This document shows, one piece after another, positions 39,538 to 51,700 of a stretch of 64,000 nucleotides of DNA (its first letter is position 1; each line of letters opens with the position of its first letter). Made by a program: the position numbers and the translations under genes. Location: the NCBI RefSeq assembly GCF_020882245.1, contig NC_083600.1, positions 41,387,019 through 41,451,018 on the forward strand. Reading direction: 5' to 3'. The DNA comes from Rhopalosiphum padi. Lineage: Eukaryota; Arthropoda; Insecta; Hemiptera; Aphididae. The notes under the pieces were generated by a model that saw nothing but the letters and a program-made list of their open reading frames with translations, was not told the origin of the DNA and searched no databases.

Positions 39538-41543
39538 GTATTTCCGAAACATGTAGTAAGCTTGTCTTATGCTTTCAGAGGTTTATCGATTGCTGTAAGA
39601 CAACTTAAGTAGTCATTTTGATGCTCATTTTTGTTTTGTATTGTTTATTTAGTTAATATAACCTTCTGTTTTGTTACTGGATATATAATACATCATTATA
39701 CATTCTTAATTTATATAAATGTATATATATATATATATATATATTTATACACATACATACACACTCTGTAGTGCCATTTATCTAGTATCTGTTAATTAGT
39801 TCATATTTAGTCATTGTAATCGTTATACAAATTGTAAAGTTCTTATACTATATACATATTTGTGTGTATGTAATTATGTATACATAGACATATATATATA
39901 TATATATATACATATAGAACTGAAAACATGAGCTACTGGAAAAAATTAAAATGAAAAAAAACTACTTTTTTTCTGATTTTTATCAGCTATTAATATAGTA
40001 AAAGTTGAAAGTTTAACTTCTTTATAATTAGTCAAAGTGTCCGAAAGGTATTAATAATGCCAAAGCTCTTAAAGTTTAAATTCCTATTTACTTTTAGCAG
40101 TTAAGTATAAAATATAATATCATATTTGTGTTATTTAAACCAATCTCGTACAAAAAAATTAGACTAACAAAATAAAATAGCAATAATTTGTATTTAATTA
40201 TAAAATATTTAAAAAAAATTAAAGAACAAATTTAATCTTTATGTTTTTGTTATATATATATATATATATATATAAATGTATATATATATATTCTGTTGTT
40301 ATTATTATTATTATTATTAAATCATATGTTTAGAATTTTGAAATCATCGAAAAACTTTTAGACTGCGATAATATTAGACTGGTAACAAGACAGTAGATTT
40401 ATTTTAGAAAGTTTGTTGATTTTTTATACAAACCATTATTGTAGTTGGAAATTATACAAATAAAGTTTTTTTTACAAAACAAGTGTTTATTTTATTTATG
40501 TGTTTTAAGTTTACTTTTATAACTTATTCCTAGAACACAAGACTATTATGTTAATTCAATTTGTAAATTTAAAACTAATTAGTTCAGAAGTGTGGACGAT
40601 TCCATTTCTGTATAATTCAATATTTTTTATTCATAAAACTTTAATTTAGTGTTAGGACCACTGTGGTCCCTTACCGCAGTTAAAATACCAATTTCTTCCA
40701 CTTTTCCCTATAATAATATGCATAGTTAAATCACAGATCTGTCATGTTTAAGATAAGTGACAAACAGCTTATTTTTGGTTCTTTCAGACAATAGAATCTT
40801 GACCACAACTTTGTTTTAATATGTCTATGGTTTTGACTTGGGTACAAGATATATAACATAGCAATGATATCCATTGTCAGCTTTCAGATGAAGCTTAATT
40901 TTATTATACGTACAGTCCTTGATATCTATGTTTATCCTGAAGTATTTAAAATCATGTACGTTTTGAAAGAATTGTCTATCAATTCTAAATATCATCTATA
41001 CCATCTGTATGTTATGTATATGCATATCTTTTTTTTTTGGTCGTTTAAAATCTATTGGTAATTACAATAAAATTGCATACTGGCAGCCACAGAATAATTT
41101 TTAAAGAAAAGACTGATGTAACTTATAATTACAGATTAGTTTCAAATTGCCTTAACTGTAGTTTTTTTAATTAGTTTATTTACCTTATGAATGATAAATA
41201 AAATCAATTAAAGTGAGGAGATAGAATCTATTTAATCTTCTTTAGTTTTAATAGTTAACAATATTAAATGAAAATAGAAATTTTTAAACCATTAACGGTT
41301 TTTAATAATAATAGTACAATTCATAATCACATAAAATAATTATATACAAAGTATATGTAATAGAAAAAAATAACTATGTAGGTAGTATGCATTGCTTTCA
41401 TATCAAGTCTAATATATAATGCATACTATTAATAATTAAATGATAAAAATTACAACCTTAGTAACAAAAAAAATATATAAATGAGAAACTTTCTAATACA
41501 CTAAAATCATAATTGTATAAAAACTTAAATATAATATGTAAAT
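39538..41543. other. Convergent 3' spacer between CLUH and the minus-strand gene
   Basis: Probably CLUH 3' UTR up to about 40485: AATAAA at 40459-40464 is followed by a GT-rich stretch (GTGTTTATTTTATTTATGTGTTTT). It holds TA microsatellites at about 39721-39744, 39891-39910 and 40252-40275, and an ATT run at about 40293-40318. Beyond 40500 I see no gene. Confidence 0.5.
40459..40464 (+). terminator. Probable CLUH poly(A) signal
   Basis: AATAAA about 920 bp after the CLUH stop, with T-rich and GT-rich sequence directly downstream, the expected layout of a cleavage site. Choice among other AT-rich hexamers is inference. Confidence 0.5.
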
Positions 41544-44403
41544 TTATTTCAATTTTGTTTTTTGTTTCTTAGCATTGAGCATCATTATTTGAAAAGCATT
41601 GAGCTTCTTTTGTTCGTGAGGTACTATTGTAATGTCAGGATCTAAAAATATATATATATATATATAAACAATATGGGTTTTATATGTTGATAAATTTTTG
41701 ATTTTTAAGTTCAACTAACTTAATAATAAAAAAAAAGTCCACATGATATATTATCCATTTCATTCATTTACATCTTTGATTTAGATACTTCGAGTGTTTT
41801 AGTTTGTTTGAAAAAAATATGTACTTTTATTTTTTGTGATAAAATTTTATTTATTTAAGTAAATGAACTTATAATATATTATAATATATTAACTTGAAAG
41901 ACTGTGTTTAAACTATACTTATTTTTATTTGTAGTAACATATAAAAGAAAATACATTTTCTATATTATTATTTAAAATTGTCGGTTTTGTAAAAAAAATT
42001 TCATAATAATACAGGGTAACATATTAATTGCATAAATAATAATTTAGTTGATATCCTGTATGATAGATTTATATATAAGCTACAAACATTTAGGTATTTA
42101 TAAATTATATTTAGCAATTTTTTTTTAGTTCTTGATCAGATATATTGGTTTTCAAAAATAAAATAAAAATAAAGCTGAAAATTGTTCATTATTAAGTTTG
42201 GCTTTTTATATTACTGTTTAATTTTTAACTTTAAATAAAATATTATACCTGTAGTGGTACTCCTATTTAGCACATCACTTGACATTAATTTTGGTTTCTT
42301 TGGAAAATGGTTGTCAATTAAAGTTTCAGAATTATGCTTTTGAAGATCTATATTAGTTTTTTGTAGTAAATTATTTAAAGTCATATTATGCTCTATACTT
42401 TTTTCCATAACTTCTTTTTTCTGCTTATTTTGTTGAACAAGATTTTGGATAGAATGATTCACTTCTGATTTAACTGATACTGTTGGAACTATATTTTCAA
42501 TGCCCAAAACTCTATTCTTGTCATAGGTAAATAGTTGTTGCATACTATTATTACTTAAAGTATCATTAACTAAAATATTTTTCTCATACTCTTTAATGTA
42601 ATAATTAATTTTATCCATAACTTTATTACATTTAAATTTGATATGATCATCAGGAACTAAAATTGATATTTTCAAAAAAATACGTTCCAAACCGACAATC
42701 AAATTTTTAACAAAATCGATATCTGAAAAATAACACATACATTATTCATAACATAATTAATATTGTTTGTTAAATTAATTGTCTTATACATTTTTATTTA
42801 TTTACTTGAAATTTTATAATTTTTGAATAAATTATCCCAAATTTTTACTAAATCTTTAAAAAGTTTTATCTTTGAAGTTTCTGTGTTAAGGTATTTATGA
42901 AATACAGTATGAAACTCTGGAGAAGATAATCCACAGCCTATGTAATCTGTTACTAAATAAAATATAAGTATTCTTTCCATAGTTAATTCATTATGATTAG
43001 ACCATTTATCCAATTCATATTTCTGTAATAATTCAAAATTAAATATTAATATACCATATTCAAGTAGTTTTATTTAAATTAGGTATATAATCACCCAATC
43101 AAAATAAGTACAATACCAAACTAAAGAGTTAAGTTGTTTTGGAGTAAATATTATTTTATATTATATTCAATATTATTTTGCTCAAGGTTAGATCATACTT
43201 ATAAATGTTGTTAACTTTAATATACTAGTGAATTGACTTTATTTCAAATTTAATGGTAAGAATATTTTTAAGGAATTTTTTAATACTTTTTAATGTATAT
43301 AATGTATATAAGGGGGTTTTAGTTGTTCAAACCCCCCTGAAATGTATGGTTGGTATGGGCATTGAATTTGATTGTATAATTAATTGGAATTTAAGAATGG
43401 AAATTTTTTTTAAACACCCCCTGAAATTAATTTCTATATATAAATGCTCAAAAATTGCTTTTAATAATTAAACATGTATCAATAAAAGCCAAAAAATATT
43501 CTTTAGATAATATTTTTACTTTTAAACTTGATAATGGTCAATTTATTCTTATATTATGAAAACTAACAACAAAAAGTGGGTATACCATCATAAAAGCACA
43601 CCATTGTTGTGGAAATCATGTTTATAAATAATTTAACAAATATTAAGTAGCTATAATATAAGTGTGGTATTCCCATTAATTTTTTTGAGAGTATACTATA
43701 TCATCAAATATAAACATTTAATACAATAAGAATATTTTTCTTATGTCTATAGGAGTAAAGCCGGTAAAGTGTGTCAATAATATGGAAAAAAATTGAGATT
43801 GAGAGCATACACAGTATACCCATAATATTGAAAAAAATCTTGAGAGTATACAGTGTATATGCAGTATACCCTATGGGAACACCCCTGAATATAACTAATA
43901 ATATTAATAACTGAATGCTATATTATAACACAATTTATAGGTAATACATCAACAATTTTTTGGTACTACTGTACTAGAGAATATTATTAGAAGTATATAA
44001 TATGAAAACATCAAAAATTTCACAGTAAATAGAATTTAAATTATTTTTACCAATGAATCTAATGTATGACAATTATATTAGACCATAGAAATAAATTGTT
44101 TTATCCTGAGACAAAGATGATGGTACTTTCAATAGATTAGTTAATTACATTTAATTATAACTCACAAGACACCTTTTTTAAATAAATAGTTGGAAGGCTT
44201 AAATGTATGAATTTGTCAGAATTTCCAATGTATAATAATATAATAAAAATACTCACCATCAATTTAAGGCAATCTGTTGACGTTAGTTGAATGAGAGAAC
44301 TGCATACTGGTATTTCAATTTCACGGACACTCTTTAAAGCTAATACTTCGGCAAAATTGTATATACTATCGAAATGTGTTATCAACTCCGATTCATTAAA
44401 CAT
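41544..44403 (-). CDS. Unrecognised 311-residue protein, four exons
   Basis: Exons in transcript order: 44403-44257, 43022-42806, 42722-42249 and 41641-41544. Every junction has GT and AG and the phases (0, 1, 1) agree, giving 311 codons and a stop, so this is very likely a real gene. I do not recognise the family. The N-terminal 150 residues look helical and globular (starts MFNESELITHFDSIYNFAEV; includes LVTDYIGCGLSSPEFHTVFH). Residues about 160-260 are Asn/Lys/Gln-rich and probably disordered. There is a KKPK basic cluster at 263-266 that could be a nuclear signal. Then DITIV at 282-286 fits a SUMO-interaction core, and the basic tail contains KKLNAFQIMMLNAKKQK. Nuclear location is a guess. 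The TAA stop overlaps an AATAAA (41543-41548, minus). It converges with CLUH and diverges from spinster. Confidence 0.75.
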
Positions 44404-44863
44404 TTTGAAAACTGAATCAAAATACAACCACGTGAAATGGGATGATGATTAGACGATATTTGCGTACCACCTCGTTTACCTAATCACAACGGCTTCAATT
44501 TATTCATTAATATTTTATGTAGGCAGTTGAAAATTTGGAATGTATAATATTTGTTCAACATACAAAAACGTAATCCTTTATTCGCTATACTATAACGGTT
44601 GTAGAAAACAGTCTATAATATACATGTATTTGTGTCGAAAACTTGAATAACCATTTATCAAATAATGAAAAGGAATACCGAACAAAAAGATACACAAATC
44701 AAAAATAATACAATAATATTATGAGTAGGTATTACGGTTATTACGTATTATTATGCTATTGTGGAGGGAACCAAATGTAAAAAAGGCGCCAAAAATTGAT
44801 ATCATATTATGTTCAAATTGATTATGATCACGGACTAGAGATAATAAACTTGATAATAATAGC
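44404..44863. other. Upstream region of the minus-strand gene
   Basis: Likely holds the promoter and 5' UTR of the 311-residue gene. No core element or other gene is recognised. Confidence 0.35.
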
Positions 44864-44917
44864 ATTGAGTCCACGGTCTTAGACTCTTAGACTTCTATGG
44901 TTCTTAGAAACTTCTAA

Positions 44918-46551
44918 CAAGGAGGTAGCCAGTATTTTATTTCAAGGTAGGGGGGGGGGGTCAAGTCAAAAAAAAAATAATAAAATAATAATACTAAGTA
45001 ATTGTAACCATTCTTAATAATTAAGCAAAAATTAAATTCGTAATTACCTACAGGCTACAGCCTACAGAATGCTATATTATGTACATATTGTAAAAAAAAC
45101 ACTTGCCAAATCAGAGATCGGTAGATATGTACATTTTCTTGATTTTAAATTTTTAGAAATTTATTATTTGTATGCAATATGTATGTATAATGTATTTTAT
45201 TTTCATTTTCATTTAGTGAGATAGATCTCTGAAACCAGAGAGCGGATTTTGTTGTTTGGGGTCTTGTTAGATTCACATTGGCTAGGAGTATTGCAATTTG
45301 CAGTGAACTTGCAGTCAGAACTTTATCTTTTATAGTTAATTCACTACAGAGCTTCGAAAAAAAATTAAAACACATTTTATTGGGCACATATTTATAATAA
45401 CATTATATTGTGTTTTTCGGCTTTATAGCTTTGTAGTGAGTTAACGATTGAAGATAAAGTTCTGAAAATCTTTACAGCACTTCTCCTAGCCAATGTGAAT
45501 CTAAAAAGACCCCAAATAACAAAATCCGTTCTCCAGTTTCGGTAATCTACCACGCTAAATGAAAATCTAGCAAAAAATAACTAATTTTTTAACTGTGAAA
45601 AATTAAATATTTTTTTTTGAAAATGTTTAATCTAACATTTTGTATCTACTTGATTATCCCTTTTTAATGAGCTATTGACCAATTTTTTAGCTATAATAGT
45701 TTTGGAGAAAAGTTAAAAAATAGAAATTTTGGCACTGTTCACAATGACGTTTTTGTGGATTCAAATCGTTATACCGTTTGGGTGTGATATCGGATCTCTC
45801 ATTAATATTTTATGTTAAAGCTAGCTTAATTATCCATCAACTCATTACAACTGAGTTACATTTTTATCATCTATCAACTACCTATTTAACGAAAATTCTT
45901 GAAGTTTTAAAAATTCAGACTTTTTTTTATTTCAATTACCAATATTACCATACTTGATTAAAAATCAAGAAAGTAAAAAATTATAAAAAATAATTTTGTA
46001 ATTCAATAGGTGAAGTATATAAATAATAATTATGAAGTAATAATTATTGTATTATAATAAATGAAAATATCGTATAAATAAAAAAAAATGTAAAACGAAG
46101 TAAAATTTACCGTATGTACCTACGTTTATATGAAAACGAGTATGCTATAATATATTTTGCTTTAAATTGTATACTTACGTGATAGGATTAATAACAATAA
46201 AAGATAAAATTTACGATTTAGACAGTTGATAAAGGACAAATACAAGATCATGATTATTATTTATTAATTATTATATTACAAATCTATCTTAACTTAGGTA
46301 GGTATCTACTAATTAGTACTGTGCCATTTCTTATCAGCATGGTTATTATGGGGTTTAGTTTATACGAGGGTCTATCGCATAGAGTAAGTCTATCGTCTAT
46401 GTATATTGTATATTTGTATATTTATATATTTTCCTCATACCCAGCTATATATGGTATACTTTACGAGTACCTAAAAAAAAAATTCGTCGATGACATTTCG
46501 GGAGGGGGAGTACCATGACTCCATGGACACCCCCCTCTGGCTACGGCCCTG
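44918..46551. mobile_element. hAT-like element nested in the CACGG MITE
   Basis: The left end CAAGGAGGTAGCCAG and right end CTGGCTACGGCCCTG are diverged inverted copies of a CAGGGCCGTAGCCAG terminus. Flanks ACTTCTAA (44910-44917) and TCTTCTAA (46552-46559) match at 7 of 8. G and C runs lie just inside each end (G run near 44951-44960, ACACCCCCCTC near 46528). No transposase ORF. It contains the inverted repeat at 45222-45548. Confidence 0.68.
45222..45548. repeat. Inverted repeat inside the nested element
   Basis: Arms at about 45222-45365 and 45412-45548 match in inverted orientation: GCGGATTTTGTTGTTTGGGG against CCCCAAATAACAAAATCCG, AGATTCACATTGGCTAGGAG against CTCCTAGCCAATGTGAATCT, and AGAACTTTATCTT against AAGATAAAGTTCT. 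The spacer is about 45 bp. The open frame on minus at 45145-45387 is just one arm and is not a gene. Confidence 0.75.
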
Positions 46552-46725
46552 TCTTCTAAGACCGTGATTGAGTCCATAGACCTTTTGATTGATCCAACTC
46601 AGCCAAGCTTGTATTGTGCAATATTTTTTTCATGTATTAATGATAATAGATATAATCGCAAACATCCAAATATTCCAAATCTGCTCAAAACGTGACTAAC
46701 TTACCCTTACCCATATCATAGATTA

Positions 46726-47789
46726 CCGTGAAACCTGTATATAACGGATAGTCACGGGACCAAAATGATTGTCCGTTTTAGATAGGTTTCAGTGTTTTTT
46801 AAGTAAAATTAGAAATATGTCTGTTTAAGGAAAAATGAAAATTTTATACGTATATAAATATTGTACACATTATTATAATCTTTATCATTATTATTATATT
46901 ATTATATTTTACATATAGGTACGTAATAAATTTAATTTTAATGATTATCACCAAGTTTACGAATAGACTAACTGCTAGACTCTTTAAAACGAATAATGTT
47001 CACCTTTGTGGCTTTGTTTTAACTTGAAAGATTTATACGCGGTACGGTAAGACGTGCCATTGTTAAGAAAAATATGTAAACCCTGACTACGAACCGATAG
47101 AAACTGAATAATGCCTCGAATACACGAGGCTAGTTTTTCAAGCTAGGATAACAAGGTAATATTTGTAAGCTAGAAAACTAGTAATTTTAGCTTCGTGTAA
47201 ACAGAGCTAGCTTTGTTTTTAAGCTAGCAAGCTAGTGAATATTCTAGTAAGCTAGCATGTCAAGCCAGGCTAGTTTAATAGGATTGTGTTCAATTTTTTT
47301 GAGCTAGCTTCTTCGAAATCAGGATAGGCGCTGGGAATAGGTAGATTCGTAGATTGCTATCCTAGCTTGAAAAACTAACCTGGTGTTTTTCGGGCAGAAA
47401 AACCATTAGAATTACTTATGGTTTTCTTTTATACGTAAAATTATTACAATTTATTTCTGTTTAATTGTGTATTTGTATCTTAACTTCATAAATGCAATAG
47501 GTACTTTGCTATTAACGTTATCGAAATCGGCGATAATGCAATCGGTCGTAATCTGTGTTTTCACGTGTACTTAATTGGTCTCAGTATTTACGCTGTTTCG
47601 TAATTGTATTTACAATATACATATGATATTGCATTTAGATTTGAAGTTTGAACTAGGATTTTTGTCCGTTATGAAATCACCGGTGTAAACTGTAAAATAT
47701 TAGTGTCCGTGTCCGTAATACAAAGAGCCAATTATAGACAGGTCGAAATACATTGGAATACCTATCATTTTGACAATCAGGTTTCACTG
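46726..47789. mobile_element. pogo/Tc1-like non-autonomous element
   Basis: The left end CCGTGAAACCTGTATATAACG and right end CAGGTTTCACTG are inverted forms of a CAGTGAAACCTG terminus typical of pogo/Tigger-type elements, flanked by TA (46724-46725 and 47790-47791). About 1.06 kb with no transposase ORF. It carries the CTAG-rich element at 47114. Confidence 0.68.
47114..47394. mobile_element. CTAG-rich MITE nested in the pogo-like element
   Basis: Ends share TAGTTTTTCAAGCTAGGATA in inverted orientation (left CCTCGAATACACGAGGCTAG, right CTAACCTGGTGTTTTTCGGG). The 280 bp contain more than a dozen CTAG tetranucleotides, mostly as AGCTAG or GCTAGC. No clear target duplication. Non-coding. Confidence 0.65.
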
Positions 47790-47794
47790 TATAT

Positions 47795-48725
47795 CAAAAA
47801 GTATAAAAGATTTCATCGTGCCCAATGGCCATAAACAATGCTTCGTTACGCACCTGCCACCTACTGAAGAATTTGAGTCAAAAAGTCCAGATCATGCTTC
47901 GTTGAAAGTGTTGAAACCTACAGAGCACAGACATATTATAAAATACTAATATATTATATGTCTATGGAATTTATCTTTAAATATTAAATGCTCTTGGCTT
48001 TTCATGTAATGAGAACTATACGTCTATACGTCTATACAGTATTACAGTATACTGCTACCATATAAATTTTTAATTGTTTTGTAATTGTAATTATTTATTA
48101 ATACTTGTACAGTTGTACAAATAATAGTAATAAACAATAATATTTTAGTCAGTAACATATTATCTAAAGCCGTGGTTTGTGTGACCCTTCACAATTTATA
48201 GTATTGATAGTAAATTAGTTACATATTTCTGTGATAGTAATTACTAATTATTGATTATGGTAATCCCATATATAGATGTATAATGTTTTATACACATTTT
48301 ATAGGTTTTTTACACGAATATATTATTATTAATGTATTTTAATTCGTGGTTTTTTAATGATTTGTGCAAGCCTTCAAGACGGATATCTTGTTTTTGTCCC
48401 TCCATTTATAACGATAACGAACACGAATTATATTATATTTAATTCGTGATAACGAATAACAACTTTCGGTTAAGGGTGGTCAGCCTGTCAGAAATGTAAT
48501 CGGGTCACAGGTGACGTTGCACGTTTCACAACAAACAGGCATGGGTTGTCGAATCGTCATCATTCGTGTACGAGTCATTGCCGCTAGTTCGACGTCAGTT
48601 GTTATCCATTTCGCGTCTGTGGTAGTCGTTATTCGATTGCAATGACTTTTGAGTGGTATTGTGGATCTGTTGCCCGGCGACGACCGTAGTGGCGTAGTAT
48701 CATCGGGAGTAGTTCCGTCGATGTG
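47795..48725. promoter_or_regulatory. Upstream region and 5' UTR of spinster
   Basis: GC content and CpG frequency rise clearly over about 48470-48725, as expected for promoter-proximal and 5' UTR sequence. The transcription start is not identifiable. An ATGTAA start-stop lies near 48494 and an ATGTGA start-stop at 48721-48726, which would be minimal upstream ORFs if transcribed. Confidence 0.45.
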
Positions 48726-51700
48726 ATGCCGACACAAGTGCTCCACAGCAACAGAACCGTAAAAACCGTACTGCAGATAATGAACGCCGAACCATCGTCG
48801 GCGCCCAACAACAATTCTCAACAGCATCTGATGAATGACGAGACGGTAGGTGGTCGTTCACCGATCACTAGTAAACAGAAGATAACAGTTGTTATACTAT
48901 GCTTTGTGAACTTGATCAATTACATGGACCGGTACACAATTGCAGGTAACAAAAAGTATTTTTTATTTACTCTCCTGACGTGGAGAAAAGTTCGACGACG
49001 GATTTCCCACAATAGCTTATAATATATATTTCTCATTGATTGTTGATTTTTATTTAACTATCTAGTTAGTAAAAATCGCTAAGTAATGGTATAATCTATC
49101 CATGTCCAGCCACTTGCTCGAAAGTTTTTAATAGAATGCTCATTTGACAAACACTAATAATTCTTAGTCATTATTTACTCTTTTACCTATCTTATTAACA
49201 GTATACAATTTATTTCACTGAAATTACAAAAGGAAAATAATTTTGATTATAGATATACTAAAATGTTAATGAGATATTGAGATATGGATACACACATAAA
49301 TTTAGAATAACTTTGAACAGCTATGGAATTATATTTATTTCTATAAAAATGCGTGTAGTGGCATAACAATCAAGATTTCAATACATTACAACTTAACAAT
49401 TTAATTACATTTAAACTTGTTTTATTGCCATCATCTTTATTACCTCTCACTTGTTCATAAATATTTCATGCATTGAACATCCCTATTTACATATTTTATG
49501 TTTTAAAACATTATAACCTGTTTACAACTAGACCTTAAAATTACATAATATTGCCAAAATACTTATTATTTTATAGGTTTATTTTTTCATCAACTAATAA
49601 TGAAAAAATTTTAACTTAATATTAATAATATTAACTTATAAAAAAAAACATAATTATTACAAACACTACAATCCAATATTCGAACTGAGATTTAAAAATA
49701 TTTATTTAACATTTATTGATTATTAATACCAATTGATGAATTTGTATTACCTACCAAATATACAACAATTTAAAAAGTCCTAAGTTAATTTGTTGCAGAA
49801 AATTTTTAAATAGGTATGTATTTATAAATATGGAAATTAAGTTGTAAAATATAGGTACCTAGTATCGTGTATAAAATGTATATACTAACATTCATATTTT
49901 GATAATGTCACTTATTTTGCGATTATAATTATCTACTCTAATCTTTAAAACTTAAAGAAATAGATAGAAGTACACTGATTATCCTTATACCTGTATCATT
50001 ATTTGTTAAACCATTGAATTATAATAATACTACCAAAAAAGGTTAGATATAGTTATTTTTTATTAGTTGACTTATTTTATTTTACTCAAACCGGGTAAAA
50101 CATTGATGTATAATTTTCTTGAAAAAAATCTATTATTACCACTCCTTCACTATGAACCAACAATTAAAAATTTTTTTTTGTTGTTACTGAAATATTGCAC
50201 ACAATCATCTGCTCTGGAATACTTCTATAAAGTAAAAACAAATTCCATATTACAAATAAGGATCAATAATCGACAAAATAATGTGTCAATACAAAATTAT
50301 ATTATTCACGTGAGAACTTCCCTTTATATATATAATTAGCTTTATGAATCGAAAATCATGATATGATATGAGCAAAATTATGTCTGTGTTCCTTTTATAG
50401 AAACAAAATGCTTTAATATTGAACTTTAAAAATTATTTTCTGGTGAAAAATTGGATGGATCCAGTACTTATCAAAAAAGGAGAAAATGGGAATTCCGAAT
50501 TACTATATAAAACTAGTTTCCGATCAAATTAATTTTTTTTTTTTAATTTAAACATAATTATTGTGTTTTTCATAAAATATTTATATATATTATAATATTC
50601 TAGATATGCTATAATTTTCAAGATATTTTACCAATTTTTGCACTAATTTTTTTTTTTCATAAATATTGTTGAATATTTTTCACCAATCAAGAACCTTTAC
50701 CCACCCTCCCCTCATAGGTATATAGGATTAAAAATATTATAAAATTTGTGTATATAGATATTTGAGTATGTTATGGTGTGTCAAAATGTTTTTTTTTAAA
50801 CTACAATTTAATAATCTTTATTTTTATTATATGATCAAAAATATCCAACCAATATTATTTTAATTTTAAACATTCATAAAAGACTAATGTTGCTATATGC
50901 TGAAATTTAATCAAGTATGATGAATTTTATATTAAATTTTTAAGTTTGAGCTATAAACATTTGAATTTATTTTTTTTTATTTACTAAAAAATAATTTTGA
51001 GGAATTTCATCAACATTTAGGCTATATTTTTCATTTTATTTAATAAAACTGTACAAAAAATGAAAAAACTAATATTTAACATTACTATACACTATATATT
51101 TTAATGATGAAAATAATAAAATATTTTTGGAATTATTTTTACTATATAAACTAATTTATACTACACTAATTTTTAAAAAAAAATCGCACCCTCCCTTTTA
51201 GATTCTGAACGGAATGATGGATGTATTGATTCTACAATGATGTGATTTTTTTTATATATTTTTTTTATTTTTTTATTATTTTGTCTTTTATCACGTTTTG
51301 GAGTAGTAATAGTTCTTTGATTTTTGACTTCAGCCCTTCTTTGAAAAGGAAATCGAATCTAGTTGGCTGTTTAGGGGGTTAAAAATCAAAATTTCTAGTA
51401 GTTTTCAAAGGCGTCGGGAAAAACCCTGAAAAAATAACGGAAAAACGGAATTTTTACGCATAACCACTTTTCGACAAAATCGATTTTTTAATTTTGCTGT
51501 AACTCAAAAACGAATCATTGTAAATACTTGAAATTTTCACCAAATGTTTATATTATGGTTATTTATTTAGGATTAAATTTTCAAAATATTTTGACCTTTT
51601 TAGGTACTTACTTCAGACAATTGAAATTTTCGACTTTTCTAAGTTTTTTTTTTAAATGCTGATAAAAAAAAATTTGGCTATCCAAAAATTTTTTAAAATT

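Larger units (their letters stand above)
44872..46566. mobile_element. Small CACGG-type MITE split by a nested insertion
   Basis: Inverted ends CACGGTCTTAGA and TCTAAGACCGTG, flanked by ATTGAGTC at 44864-44871 and 46567-46574 (perfect 8-bp duplication). Nearly all of the 1.7 kb between is a later insertion (44918-46551); without it the host element is only about 53 bp. Its first bases, CACGG plus a shared TAGA and CTATGG, resemble the TIR of the element at 14887, so the two may be one family. Confidence 0.72.

Noticed and set aside
39721..40320. TA and ATT runs as a functional element
   Set aside because: Ordinary microsatellites in a 3' UTR or spacer; nothing beyond simple repeat is seen.
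41998..42057. Short TACAGGGTA...TATCCTGTA inverted repeat in an intron of the 311-residue gene
   Set aside because: Only 8-9 bp pair and no duplication could be shown; chance pairing in AT-rich DNA is likely.
45145..45387. 80-codon minus-strand frame
   Set aside because: It is one arm of the inverted repeat in the nested element; the other arm does not keep the frame.
48480..48827. 115-codon frame on the minus strand
   Set aside because: It is antisense to the spinster 5' UTR and first exon; the protein has no recognisable domain and the plus frame is clearly coding.
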